Shown here one piece after another: positions 1-6,539 of a stretch of 9,494 nucleotides of DNA; within the stretch, counting starts at the first letter, position 1; every line of letters begins with the position of its first letter. Made by a program: the position numbers and the translations under genes. Origin of the DNA: Actinomycetota bacterium (GTDB lineage: Bacteria > Actinomycetota > Acidimicrobiia > Acidimicrobiales > Iamiaceae); the NCBI GenBank assembly GCA_018268545.1, contig JAFDWI010000286.1, positions 1-9,494 on the forward strand, written 5' to 3'. The notes under the pieces are model-generated. The model was not told where the DNA came from. It did not search any database and was given only the letters and a program-made list of their open reading frames with translations.

Positions 1-497
1 GGGGCGAATTCCTGGACAAGGACTTCGCTGAGAACGTCATGATCGTCGACCTGGTCCGAAACGACCTCGGGCGGGTCTGCGAATGGGGTTCGGTGACGGC
101 GCCCGTGCTGTGCGCGGTCGAGGAACATCCTGGTCTCGTGCACCTGGTCTCGACCGTGCAGGGTCGGCTCCGCCCCGACGTCGGTTGGCCCGAGCTGTTG
201 GACGCCACCTTTCCGCCCGGATCGGTCACCGGTGCGCCGAAATGCGCGGCGCTCGGGTTGATCGCCGACATCGAACCCGTACCGCGTGGGCCCTATTGTG
301 GGGCAATGGGATGGGTCGACGCCGATCGTGCCACGGCCGATCTGGCCGTGGCGATTCGTACGTTCTGGTGGCAAGACGGGGCGCTCTGTTACGGCACGGG
401 CGGTGGCATCACCTGGGGGTCGGACCCCCTCGGCGAGTGGGCCGAGACCGAACTCAAGGCCGCGAACCTCACCAGGATCGTCGGCGGAGCCCGCTGA
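1..497 (+). CDS. pabB: Chorismate-binding enzyme, aminodeoxychorismate synthase component I-like (5' truncated)
   Basis: This is the C-terminal ~164 residues of a chorismate-utilising enzyme; the reading frame (codons from position 3) is open at the window edge, so the start lies upstream. Visible family blocks are MIVDLVRNDLGRVC (codons from 39), the FPPGSVTGAPK loop, RGPYCGAMGW, the DLAVAIRT strand and the C-terminal GGGITWGSDPLGEWAETELKA block. In the family these build the chorismate and Mg2+ site. PabB makes 4-amino-4-deoxychorismate for folate; TrpE makes anthranilate. The GSVTGAPK loop and the RGPYCG block fit PabB better, but the lysine-bearing PIKGT/PIAGT motif that would help separate the two is outside the window, so the assignment within the family is tentative. 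The stop codon TGA at 495-497 shares its last base with the next gene's ATG, so translational coupling is likely. Confidence 0.9.
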   Translation, partial: GEFLDKDFAENVMIVDLVRNDLGRVCEWGSVTAPVLCAVEEHPGLVHLVSTVQGRLRPDVGWPELLDATFPPGSVTGAPKCAALGLIADIEPVPRGPYCGAMGWVDADRATADLAVAIRTFWWQDGALCYGTGGGITWGSDPLGEWAETELKAANLTRIVGGAR

Positions 498-1339
498 TGC
501 GGTGGTCGCACGCGATCTCGCGTCACCGGAGTCGTTCGGGAGTCGTCACGATGGCTCAGGGCGCGACGGCGTTGCTCGTCTCGGCAGCCATGAGTGCCTG
601 CGCGGCCGGATCTGGGTCCCGGGCCGCCGGCACGACACGTGCCGCTTCGACGCAGCCGGCCCGTTCCACGACGACGGTTGCGGCGACCACCACGGCGACC
701 TCGACGACCTTGGAATCGCTCGTCGCACCGCCACCCGCGACAGCGCCGACCCCGATGGCGGGCGTTCAGGTGGTGTCGAAGATCCCCGTCGCGCCGGGGA
801 ATCGGGTGGTGTTCCTCACCATCGACGACGGGCTCGTGCGCGACCCGGAGTTCACGCGGAGGTTCATCGCCGCCGGAATTCCGGTCACGATCTTTCCCGT
901 CGCAACGGCGGTCGCCGCCGATCCGGCATTCTTCGCTGAGTGGTTGAGCCATGGTGCCGTGCTCGGGAACCACACCATCAACCATCCGAATCTTCCCAAA
1001 CTCGGTCTCGCCGGCCAGCAGCGCGAGATCTGTGGCGCCGCCGACATCCTCACCCAGAAGCTCGGGCAGCGTCCCCGATTCGTGCGGGCGCCCTATGGCA
1101 ACTACAACGCCGTCACGAAGCAGGCCCTCGCGAGTTGTGGGTTCAAGTACCTCGTCTACTGGCATGCCGCGGTCAACGACGGTCGGGTCCAGTTCCAGGC
1201 CGGATCCGCGCTGCAGCCGGGTGACATCATCCTCATGCACTTTCGCAAGACCTTCGACATCGACTTCGACGCGGCGCTCGCCCAGGCCCGCAAGGACGAC
1301 GTGAAGTTCGGCGTGCTCGCCGACTACCTCCCCGGTTGA
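497..1339 (+). CDS. Polysaccharide deacetylase (NodB domain, CE4 family), probable lipoprotein
   Basis: A 280-residue exported protein. ATG at 497 is chosen because GGAG at 486-489 gives a Shine-Dalgarno with 7-nt spacing; the longer open frame upstream only shadows the pabB-like gene. The N-terminus has a basic stretch, a short hydrophobic run (about residues 23-34) and Cys35 in MSAC, a lipobox-like site, so lipid anchoring is likely. Residues ~36-95 are a Thr/Ala/Pro-rich linker typical of cell-surface proteins. The NodB domain follows with recognisable CE4 motifs: TIDDG (Asp110 as catalytic base, Asp111 as metal ligand), H159-TIN-H163 as metal ligands, RAPYGNYN at 197-204, Trp222 and the LMH motif with His248. 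CE4 enzymes remove N- or O-acetyl groups from peptidoglycan or other polysaccharides. Its actual substrate cannot be read from the sequence. It is coupled to the upstream pabB-like gene with no obvious functional link. Confidence 0.88.
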   Translation: MRWSHAISRHRSRSGVVTMAQGATALLVSAAMSACAAGSGSRAAGTTRAASTQPARSTTTVAATTTATSTTLESLVAPPPATAPTPMAGVQVVSKIPVAPGNRVVFLTIDDGLVRDPEFTRRFIAAGIPVTIFPVATAVAADPAFFAEWLSHGAVLGNHTINHPNLPKLGLAGQQREICGAADILTQKLGQRPRFVRAPYGNYNAVTKQALASCGFKYLVYWHAAVNDGRVQFQAGSALQPGDIILMHFRKTFDIDFDAALAQARKDDVKFGVLADYLPG

Positions 1340-1351
1340 CCGGCACGATCG

Positions 1352-1370
1352 ATCTGACGTTGCGTCAGAT
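1352..1370. promoter_or_regulatory. Palindromic operator, left copy of CTGACG-N3-CGTCAG
   Basis: Perfect 8-bp inverted arms (ATCTGACG / CGTCAGAT) separated by TTG. It lies 12 nt after the deacetylase stop and ends 29 nt before the ATG at 1400; measured from its 15-bp core (1354-1368) the gap is 31 nt. The right arm overlaps the expected -35 position. The same core arms with a 3-nt spacer recur at 7446-7460 before another gene at nearly the same distance. That argues for a regulator site, probably TetR-type, rather than a terminator; no U-rich run follows. The TetR gene at 4567 is the obvious candidate ligand, by inference only. Confidence 0.7.
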
Positions 1371-1387
1371 GTCGTTCGTCGACTGAC

Positions 1388-1393
1388 TAGATT
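1388..1393 (+). promoter_or_regulatory. Predicted -10 box of a leaderless promoter
   Basis: TAGATT fits the actinobacterial TAnnnT -10 pattern. Only 6 nt (CGCGCC) separate it from the ATG at 1400, so transcription would begin at or next to the start codon. There is no Shine-Dalgarno sequence in 1385-1399, consistent with a leaderless message. The -35 region would fall within the right arm of the operator, so a bound repressor could block RNA polymerase. Confidence 0.55.
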
Positions 1394-1399
1394 CGCGCC

Positions 1400-2047
1400 A
1401 TGCCCGTCGATCTCGCTGCGCTGGTCGAGCCTGCGCACTGTGCGCTGGTCACCCAGGAGTGCCAGGGCGGAGTGATCGGCGAGCAGTCTGCACTGCCCCA
1501 GCTCGCGGCGGTTGCCGCACCGATCCGGCCGAACCTGGCAACCCTCGCTCGGGCCGCACGTGCCGCGGGCGTCCCCGTCATCCACAACCTCGCGGCCCGG
1601 CGACCCGACGGGCTCGGAGCGAACCGCAACGCCCGGCTGTTCCACGGCGTCGCGAAGGCTCCGGTGAAGCTCACGGTCGGATCCCCCGCAGCGCAGGTGG
1701 TGCCCGAACTCGGCCCGGATCCGACCGACTTCTCGATCACCCGACTGCACGGACTGGGCCCGATGGCCGGGACCGACCTCGACCCGATCCTGCGGAACCT
1801 GGGTGTGACCACGATCGTCGGGGTGGGGGTGTCGGTCAACGTCGGGATGACGAATTTCGTGATGGATGCCGTCAACCTCGGCTACCAGTTCGTGTTGCCG
1901 CGTGACGCCGTGGCAGGGCTCCCCGCCGCCTATGCCGAAGCGGTCATCGACAACACGCTCGCGTTGCTCGCCACGATCACGACCAGCGCCGAGGTGATCG
2001 GATGTTGGGAAGCGTCCGAACCGGGTCCGATTCGAAAGGAAGTCTGA
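1400..2047 (+). CDS. Isochorismatase-fold protein without the canonical catalytic triad
   Basis: A 215-residue protein of isochorismatase / cysteine-hydrolase length and fold. Recognisable blocks are CALVTQECQGG (residues 14-24) matching the usual ALLVIDMQ strand, AARAAGVPVIH (52-62), the GTDLDPILRNLGVTTIVGVGVSVNVG stretch (124-149) and GYQFVLPRDAVAG (161-173). Members of the superfamily normally use an Asp-Lys-Cys triad. Here the Asp position is Glu20, the Lys position (usually TKxxxSAF before the GTDLD block) appears to be Arg115, and the nucleophile position (usually GVATNVC) is Gly149. Classic thiol-based hydrolysis therefore looks impossible, and it may be an altered-chemistry enzyme or a binding protein. 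It is the first gene of the operon, with a leaderless start. Its TGA (2045-2047) overlaps the next ATG by one base. The fold assignment is firm; the function is unknown. Confidence 0.85.
   Translation: MPVDLAALVEPAHCALVTQECQGGVIGEQSALPQLAAVAAPIRPNLATLARAARAAGVPVIHNLAARRPDGLGANRNARLFHGVAKAPVKLTVGSPAAQVVPELGPDPTDFSITRLHGLGPMAGTDLDPILRNLGVTTIVGVGVSVNVGMTNFVMDAVNLGYQFVLPRDAVAGLPAAYAEAVIDNTLALLATITTSAEVIGCWEASEPGPIRKEV
2035..2040 (+). promoter_or_regulatory. Shine-Dalgarno site fixing the ligase start
   Basis: AAAGGA lies 6 nt before ATG 2047, inside the end of the preceding gene. It selects 2047 over the in-frame alternative at 2002, which would add 15 residues unlike the family N-terminus. Confidence 0.6.
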
Positions 2048-3660
2048 TGGTCACACCGATCGAGGCCGGCAGAGCCGACGTCCGCTGGGGGAGTGTCCCC
2101 AGGTTGTTCGCGGATGCCGCCTTCCGATTCGGCGACGCGGAAGCCATCGTCGACGGCGATGTCCGATTGAGCTGGAACGACGTCGCTTCGAACGCCCGAC
2201 GGGCTGCGAAGGCGTACCTCGCAGTCGGGATCACCAAGGGGGACCGGGTCGCGATCTGGGCCCCCAACTGCCACGAATGGGTGGCCGCCCTGGTCGGCCT
2301 GCACTCGGTGGGGGCCGTGCTCGTGCCGCTCAACACCCGTTACAAGGGCGCCGAGGCAGCCTGGATCCTGCAGCGTAGCGGTGCCGTCGCGCTCGTCACC
2401 GTCGACGGCTTTCTCGGCAACGGGTACGTCGGCATGCTGCAGGGCGCGCGTGACGCCGCCGGCGGATTGCCGACGCTGCGTGAGATCGTCGTGTTGCGCG
2501 ACGACGCACCCGAGGGCACCCGTGGATGGGACGACTTCCTCGCCGCCGGGGACGTGATCGACGACGCCGTGCTCGACGCCCGTATCGCCGAGGTCGGCGC
2601 GGACGACCTTTCGGACATGATGTTCACCTCGGGCACCACGGGCCGGCCCAAGGGGGTGCTCACCGCCCACGGGCAGATGCTGCGCTGCGTGCAGGGCTGG
2701 GTTGCCGCCACCGGGCTGGACCGGGACGACCGCTACCTGATCGTCAACCCGTTCTTCCACTCCTTCGGGTACAAGGCCGGGATCATCGCGTGTGCGATCG
2801 CCGGCGCGACGATGCTCCCGCTCGCCACCTTCGACGTCCCCGTGATGATGGAACTCATCGAGGCCGAGAAGGTGTCGACGCTGCCCGGAGCTCCGACCAT
2901 CTACCAGACGATGCTCAACCGGCCCGACCGCGTCGATCACGACCTGTCCAGCCTGCGGCTCGCGGTGACCGGGGCGGCGGTCATCCCCGTGTCACTGGTC
3001 GAGGACATGAAGTCGGTGCTCGGGTTCGACACGGTCGTCACCGCGTACGGTCTCACCGAGGCGTGCGGCTTCGCGACCATCTGCCACCACGACGACCCTG
3101 CCGAGCTGATCGCCACCACGTCGGGCAAGGCGATGGCCGGTATGGAGGTGCTCATCTTCGACGGCGACAACCACGAGGTGCCCCGGGGCGAGCCCGGCGA
3201 GGTCGTCGTCCGTGGCTACAACGTGATGCAGGGGTACTTCGAGGACCCCGACGAGACTGCGAAGGCGATCGACGACCGGGGCTGGTTGCACACCGGTGAC
3301 ATCGGGGTGATGGACGAGAACGGCTACCTGAAGATCACCGACCGGGTCAAGGACATGTTCATCTGCGGCGGATTCAACGCGTACCCGGCCGAGATCGAGT
3401 CACTGCTGCTCGCGCACCCCGGGATCGCCCAGGTTGCCGTCGTCGGTGTCCCCGACGAACGCATGGGAGAGGTCGGTGCCGCGTTCGTCGTTCCTGCCGC
3501 CGGTGCGACCGTCGATCCGGACGAGATCGTCGCGTGGGCCAAGCGCGAGATGGCGAACTACAAGGCGCCCGCGACCGTCCACGTCGTCGATGCGCTCCCG
3601 ACGAACGCATCGGGAAAGATCCTCAAGTTCGAATTGCGCGACCGGCTTCTCGGCGGGTGA
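2047..3660 (+). CDS. FadD3-like acyl-CoA synthetase (AMP-forming)
   Basis: A 537-residue adenylate-forming ligase that would activate a carboxylic acid to an acyl-adenylate and then a CoA thioester in the cytoplasm. The motif set is complete: P-loop TSGTTGRPKG (194-203), YGLTE (334-338), GWLHTGD (412-418, Asp418 for ribose), hinge-region DRVKD with Arg433, and NASGK with the catalytic Lys524. Length and order are normal and there is no frameshift. From memory, the stretches VAIWAPN, NPFFHSFGYKAGI and DMFICGGFNAYPAE resemble mycobacterial FadD3, which activates the HIP propionate side chain in sterol CD-ring degradation. No other sterol ring-degradation gene is visible, so the substrate could be any bulky or cyclic acid. 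The start follows the AAAGGA site and couples to the upstream gene; the LLM gene begins 6 nt after the stop. Confidence 0.93.
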   Translation: MVTPIEAGRADVRWGSVPRLFADAAFRFGDAEAIVDGDVRLSWNDVASNARRAAKAYLAVGITKGDRVAIWAPNCHEWVAALVGLHSVGAVLVPLNTRYKGAEAAWILQRSGAVALVTVDGFLGNGYVGMLQGARDAAGGLPTLREIVVLRDDAPEGTRGWDDFLAAGDVIDDAVLDARIAEVGADDLSDMMFTSGTTGRPKGVLTAHGQMLRCVQGWVAATGLDRDDRYLIVNPFFHSFGYKAGIIACAIAGATMLPLATFDVPVMMELIEAEKVSTLPGAPTIYQTMLNRPDRVDHDLSSLRLAVTGAAVIPVSLVEDMKSVLGFDTVVTAYGLTEACGFATICHHDDPAELIATTSGKAMAGMEVLIFDGDNHEVPRGEPGEVVVRGYNVMQGYFEDPDETAKAIDDRGWLHTGDIGVMDENGYLKITDRVKDMFICGGFNAYPAEIESLLLAHPGIAQVAVVGVPDERMGEVGAAFVVPAAGATVDPDEIVAWAKREMANYKAPATVHVVDALPTNASGKILKFELRDRLLGG

Positions 3661-3666
3661 CCCCTC

Positions 3667-4539
3667 GTGCACTTCTGTCAGATCCTCACCTTCAGCCCCG
3701 CGGAGTTCCTCGTCCCCTTGGCGCGTCACGCCGAGGAGGTCGGGTTCGATGCGGTTGCGTTCAGCGACCACATCGTGTATCCGATCGGCTTCGAGACGAG
3801 CTACCCGTATTCGGCCGACGGAATGCCCGCCTATTCGCCGACCTCGCCGTGGATGGATCCCCTCGTGGCGATCGCCGCATGCGCCGCGGCCACCGAGCGC
3901 CTGCGCTTCTTCACCAACGTCTACGTGCTCGGGTACCGCCACCCGATCGCGGTTGCCAAGCAGGTTTCGTCGACGTCGTTCCTCGCGGGTGGACGCCTCG
4001 CGTTCGGTGTCGGCGCCGGTTGGCTCCGCGAGGAGTTCGAGGCCCTCGATGAGCCCTTCGAGCGCCGTGGTGCCCGCATGGTCGAGGCGATCGGCGTGAT
4101 GCGGTCGCTCTGGTCGGGCGAGCCGGTCGAGCATCATGGCGCGTTCTACGACTTCTCCTGCGTGCAGATGTCACCTGCGCCGGTCGATCCGATCCCGGTG
4201 CTGTTCGGTGGGCACACGGACCTCGCCGTGACCCGCGCGGCGCGCATGGGTGACGGCTGGCTCGGGCTCGATTACCCAGTGGATGAACTCCTCGCCATCG
4301 TCGATCGTCTGCACGGGTTGCGTCGTGAGGCCGGTCGATCGGATGAACCCTTCGAGATCGCCACGGGACTTCGTGCAAAGCCCGAACCGGAGGTGTGCCG
4401 GGAACTCGAGGGCCACGGTGTGACGACGCTGCTCACCTCGGCGTTCGGGTTCGGTCGATCCGATCCGAACGACCTCGACGCGTGCCGTGACGCGATGACG
4501 AGCTACGCCGAACGCTTCATCCACCCACAGCGTATCTGA
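3667..4539 (+). CDS. LLM-class F420-dependent oxidoreductase (first paralogue)
   Basis: A 290-residue protein with a GTG start, of the luciferase-like (beta/alpha)8 barrel superfamily, which uses F420 or reduced flavin for hydride transfer or monooxygenation. Visible features: LARHAEEVGFDAVAFSDH (18-35), ETSYPYSADGMP (43-54), ERLRFFTNVYV (77-87), GVGAGWLREEFEAL (114-127), PVLFGG (177-182) and ARMGDGW (192-198). These are standard for the actinobacterial F420-linked branch, and the ETxYPYxxDGxP block is shared with the second paralogue at 6540-7415. The ribosome site is weak (a G-rich stretch near 3652), but a 6-nt gap after the ligase stop supports co-translation. F420 rather than FMN is inferred from family likeness. 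The substrate is probably the product of, or the precursor for, the adjacent CoA ligase. Confidence 0.9.
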   Translation: MHFCQILTFSPAEFLVPLARHAEEVGFDAVAFSDHIVYPIGFETSYPYSADGMPAYSPTSPWMDPLVAIAACAAATERLRFFTNVYVLGYRHPIAVAKQVSSTSFLAGGRLAFGVGAGWLREEFEALDEPFERRGARMVEAIGVMRSLWSGEPVEHHGAFYDFSCVQMSPAPVDPIPVLFGGHTDLAVTRAARMGDGWLGLDYPVDELLAIVDRLHGLRREAGRSDEPFEIATGLRAKPEPEVCRELEGHGVTTLLTSAFGFGRSDPNDLDACRDAMTSYAERFIHPQRI

Positions 4540-4566
4540 ACGTCTGTCGACAAGATCGAGCCTGTC

Positions 4567-5253
4567 ATGCCCGAGCCAACAACTTCCCCAGCGATCCCGA
4601 CCGAGGACGAACCCCGCGCCGTCGACGGACGCGTTCCCGGCCGCCGGGGCATGGCCACCCGCCGCCGCCTTCTCGAGTGCACCGCCGCGATGGTCCGCCG
4701 TAACGCCTATCGCGACGTGAAGGTCGTCGACATCGCCCGCGAAGCCGGCACGTCGCCCGCGACGTTCTACCAGTACTTCCCCGATGTGGAGTCGGCGGTC
4801 CTCGCCTTGGCCGAAGACCTCACCGAGGAAGGCAAGCGGTTCGCCGAGTTGGTCACCACCACCACCTGGCGTGGTGCCGACGGGTTCGAGGCGGCCAACG
4901 AACTCGCCGGTGCCTACCTGCGTTTCTGGGATGAACATCGACCGGTCCTCAAGGTGATCGACCTGGCGACATCCGAAGGCGACGCACGCTTCCGGGACCT
5001 GCGGACCTCGTTCCTCGCCGACACCGCGCAAGCCCTGCGCGACGCGATTTCCCGGATGCAGATCGACGGGCGTCACCCCGACTCGATGGATCCTGCGGCG
5101 ATGAGCGGTGTGCTCGTGTCGATGCTCGCGAACGTCGCGGCACACCGGCGCGGGCTGGAGGAGTGGGGCGTCGCACCCTCGGCGTTGCAGGACGCGATGG
5201 CACGGGTGATCTTCTGGGCGGTCAGTGGGCAGAAACCCCGTCAGACCGCCTGA
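4567..5253 (+). CDS. TetR-family transcriptional regulator
   Basis: A 228-residue regulator. Residues ~30-75 form the TetR DNA-binding domain: TRRRLLECTAAMV is the first helix and VKVVDIAREAGTSPATFYQYF (51-71) is the helix-turn-helix ending in the family's FYxYF signature. The remainder is a helical ligand-binding and dimer domain without a recognisable effector motif. The 28-residue N-terminal extension contains the basic GRVPGRRG stretch often found ahead of the first helix, so ATG 4567 is preferred over the internal ATG at 4651. It begins 27 nt after the LLM gene and is probably the last gene of the same operon, which would allow autoregulation through the operator at 1352-1370. The identical-core site at 7446-7460 would let it control the opposing operon too; this is inference. 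The 3' end overlaps the convergent MFS gene by 13 bp. Confidence 0.92.
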   Translation: MPEPTTSPAIPTEDEPRAVDGRVPGRRGMATRRRLLECTAAMVRRNAYRDVKVVDIAREAGTSPATFYQYFPDVESAVLALAEDLTEEGKRFAELVTTTTWRGADGFEAANELAGAYLRFWDEHRPVLKVIDLATSEGDARFRDLRTSFLADTAQALRDAISRMQIDGRHPDSMDPAAMSGVLVSMLANVAAHRRGLEEWGVAPSALQDAMARVIFWAVSGQKPRQTA

Positions 5254-6464
5254 GGTGGGCGATCGGGTTCGGTGACCGACTCGGGCGTGTTGCGATGCAA
5301 CATGAGCAGCACGAGGTCATAGGCGAGCTTGGTCGCACCGGCGATGATCAACGGCCAACCGAACGTCGTCGCCGACAGCAGCGCACCGGCGAGGAGCGGG
5401 GTCAGGGCCGATGCGAGGCTCCGGGGAACGTTCGTGATGCTCGCGGCGGCCGGACGGTCGGATTCGGGCACGACCGACATGACGAATGCCTGACGTGCGG
5501 GAACATCCATCTGTGCGAAGAGTGCGCGACCGAGCAGGAGCGCGATCGCGACGGTGCCGTTCGGTGCGAACGCGGCGCCGATCAACATCAGGTTCGCGGG
5601 GATGTGCGTGTAGGCCATGGTGCGGATCATCCCGATCCGACGCGCGAGCGGCGGAGCCGCGAGTTGCGAGCAGGCGCCGAGCAGCCCCGCGGCGAAGAAG
5701 ACACCCGCGGTCGCCGATGTGCTCAACCCGAATCGCAGGTGCAGCCACAACACGAGCAACGACGTGACGACGAATCCGCTGCCGGCCGAGTCGACGCTGA
5801 AGAGCGCCGCGAGCTGCAACACGATCCGTCGCGAGGTCGACAACGCATGGCGCGAGGGGGCTGCGGAGCGGGAAGTCGCCACCTCGTGGGCCGGAATCGG
5901 TCGATAGAGCACGAGGACGATCGCTGCGACGACGGCATACAACACGAACCCGAACCGATCGACGGTGACCGGCGCCCATCCGCCCGCCCGGGCGATCCGA
6001 TCGGGGAGCCCCGTCGCGAGCGCTCCGACCGCGCCGGCGAACACGGCGCCGAGGTTGTAGATCGCGTAGGTGCGTGTCCGGTGCTCCTTGGTGACCCGTT
6101 CGGCGATGAACGCCTGCTCGGTCGGAAGGAACACGCTCACGTCTCCTGCCGAGGGGTTGAGGGTTCCGACGATCGCGACGCACAGCAGCGGCCAGAACGC
6201 GGTGACCGAGGCGAAGCCGATCCCGGTGGCCGCCATCAGGATGCACGCCGCGACGAGCAGCCGACCGAGGGTGGTCCGGTGTGCGCGGAGCCCGAATGCG
6301 AGGGTGAGCGCGGCAGATCCGAGCAGCGTCCCGGTCACGATCGCGCCGACCTCGAACGGGGTGTAGCCGAGTCGGAGCAGATAGCGCGCCAGCAGGACGC
6401 TCACGAACCCGTCCGCGAAGCCGCGTAGCGCGCGCCCGAGCTGGATGCGGCGAACGTCGTTCAC
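5241..6464 (-). CDS. Major facilitator superfamily (MFS) transporter
   Basis: A 407-residue integral membrane protein with a GTG start at 6464. Hydrophobic segments fit about 12 helices, for example residues 12-31, 37-58, 66-86, 90-108, 135-153 and 171-187. A polar, basic central loop (~188-213) follows, then a second six-helix half starting near 214. The DVPARQAFVMSVVPESDRPAAA stretch (320-341), then SITNVPRSLASAL, is a conserved feature of one group of bacterial MFS proteins as I recall it. The direction of transport and the substrate cannot be read; either uptake of the pathway substrate or export of a toxic compound fits the context. It lies 75 nt downstream of the second LLM gene on the same strand, with no clear terminator between, so the two are probably co-transcribed from the promoter near 7423. 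Confidence 0.92.
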   Translation of the reverse strand: MNDVRRIQLGRALRGFADGFVSVLLARYLLRLGYTPFEVGAIVTGTLLGSAALTLAFGLRAHRTTLGRLLVAACILMAATGIGFASVTAFWPLLCVAIVGTLNPSAGDVSVFLPTEQAFIAERVTKEHRTRTYAIYNLGAVFAGAVGALATGLPDRIARAGGWAPVTVDRFGFVLYAVVAAIVLVLYRPIPAHEVATSRSAAPSRHALSTSRRIVLQLAALFSVDSAGSGFVVTSLLVLWLHLRFGLSTSATAGVFFAAGLLGACSQLAAPPLARRIGMIRTMAYTHIPANLMLIGAAFAPNGTVAIALLLGRALFAQMDVPARQAFVMSVVPESDRPAAASITNVPRSLASALTPLLAGALLSATTFGWPLIIAGATKLAYDLVLLMLHRNTPESVTEPDRPPQAV

Positions 6465-6539
6465 CCGATGATCATTGCCCGAACGATCTTCGGCGGGCCG
6501 GATCCCACCATCTGGTCCCGCTCGACGAACGCGGACCGA

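Noticed and set aside
1352..1370. The palindrome read as an intrinsic terminator of the deacetylase gene
   Set aside because: No T-rich run follows, the loop is 3 nt, and the same arms recur before another promoter at the same distance. It may add some termination, but an operator explains both copies better.
389..1750. A 453-codon minus-strand open frame
   Set aside because: It lies antisense to the pabB-like, deacetylase and isochorismatase-fold genes. It is rich in Arg/Gly/Asp/His, as expected of high-GC shadow frames, and has no recognisable domain.
1930..2940. A 336-codon minus-strand open frame opposite the ligase
   Set aside because: The composition is that of a shadow frame, and the plus strand carries a complete set of adenylate-forming motifs.
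4545..4552. TGTCGACA palindrome just upstream of the TetR start
   Set aside because: It is only 8 bp, does not match the CTGACG-N3-CGTCAG arms, and no promoter boxes are seen around it; it is common by chance in GC-rich DNA.
4651..4653. Internal ATG as the start of the TetR gene
   Set aside because: It would remove the GRVPGRRG stretch that commonly precedes the first TetR helix. The upstream ATG keeps this stretch and sits close behind the LLM gene.
5163..6428. A 421-codon plus-strand open frame opposite the MFS gene
   Set aside because: Its composition is extremely rich in Arg, Gly, Glu and Asp with no domain pattern, while the opposite strand encodes a clear 12-helix transporter.
6461..6475. 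A 4-codon leader frame (ATG ATC ATC GGG TGA) on the minus strand whose stop overlaps the MFS GTG
   Set aside because: It is too short to distinguish from chance and has no clear ribosome site. It would matter only if ribosome profiling showed initiation there.
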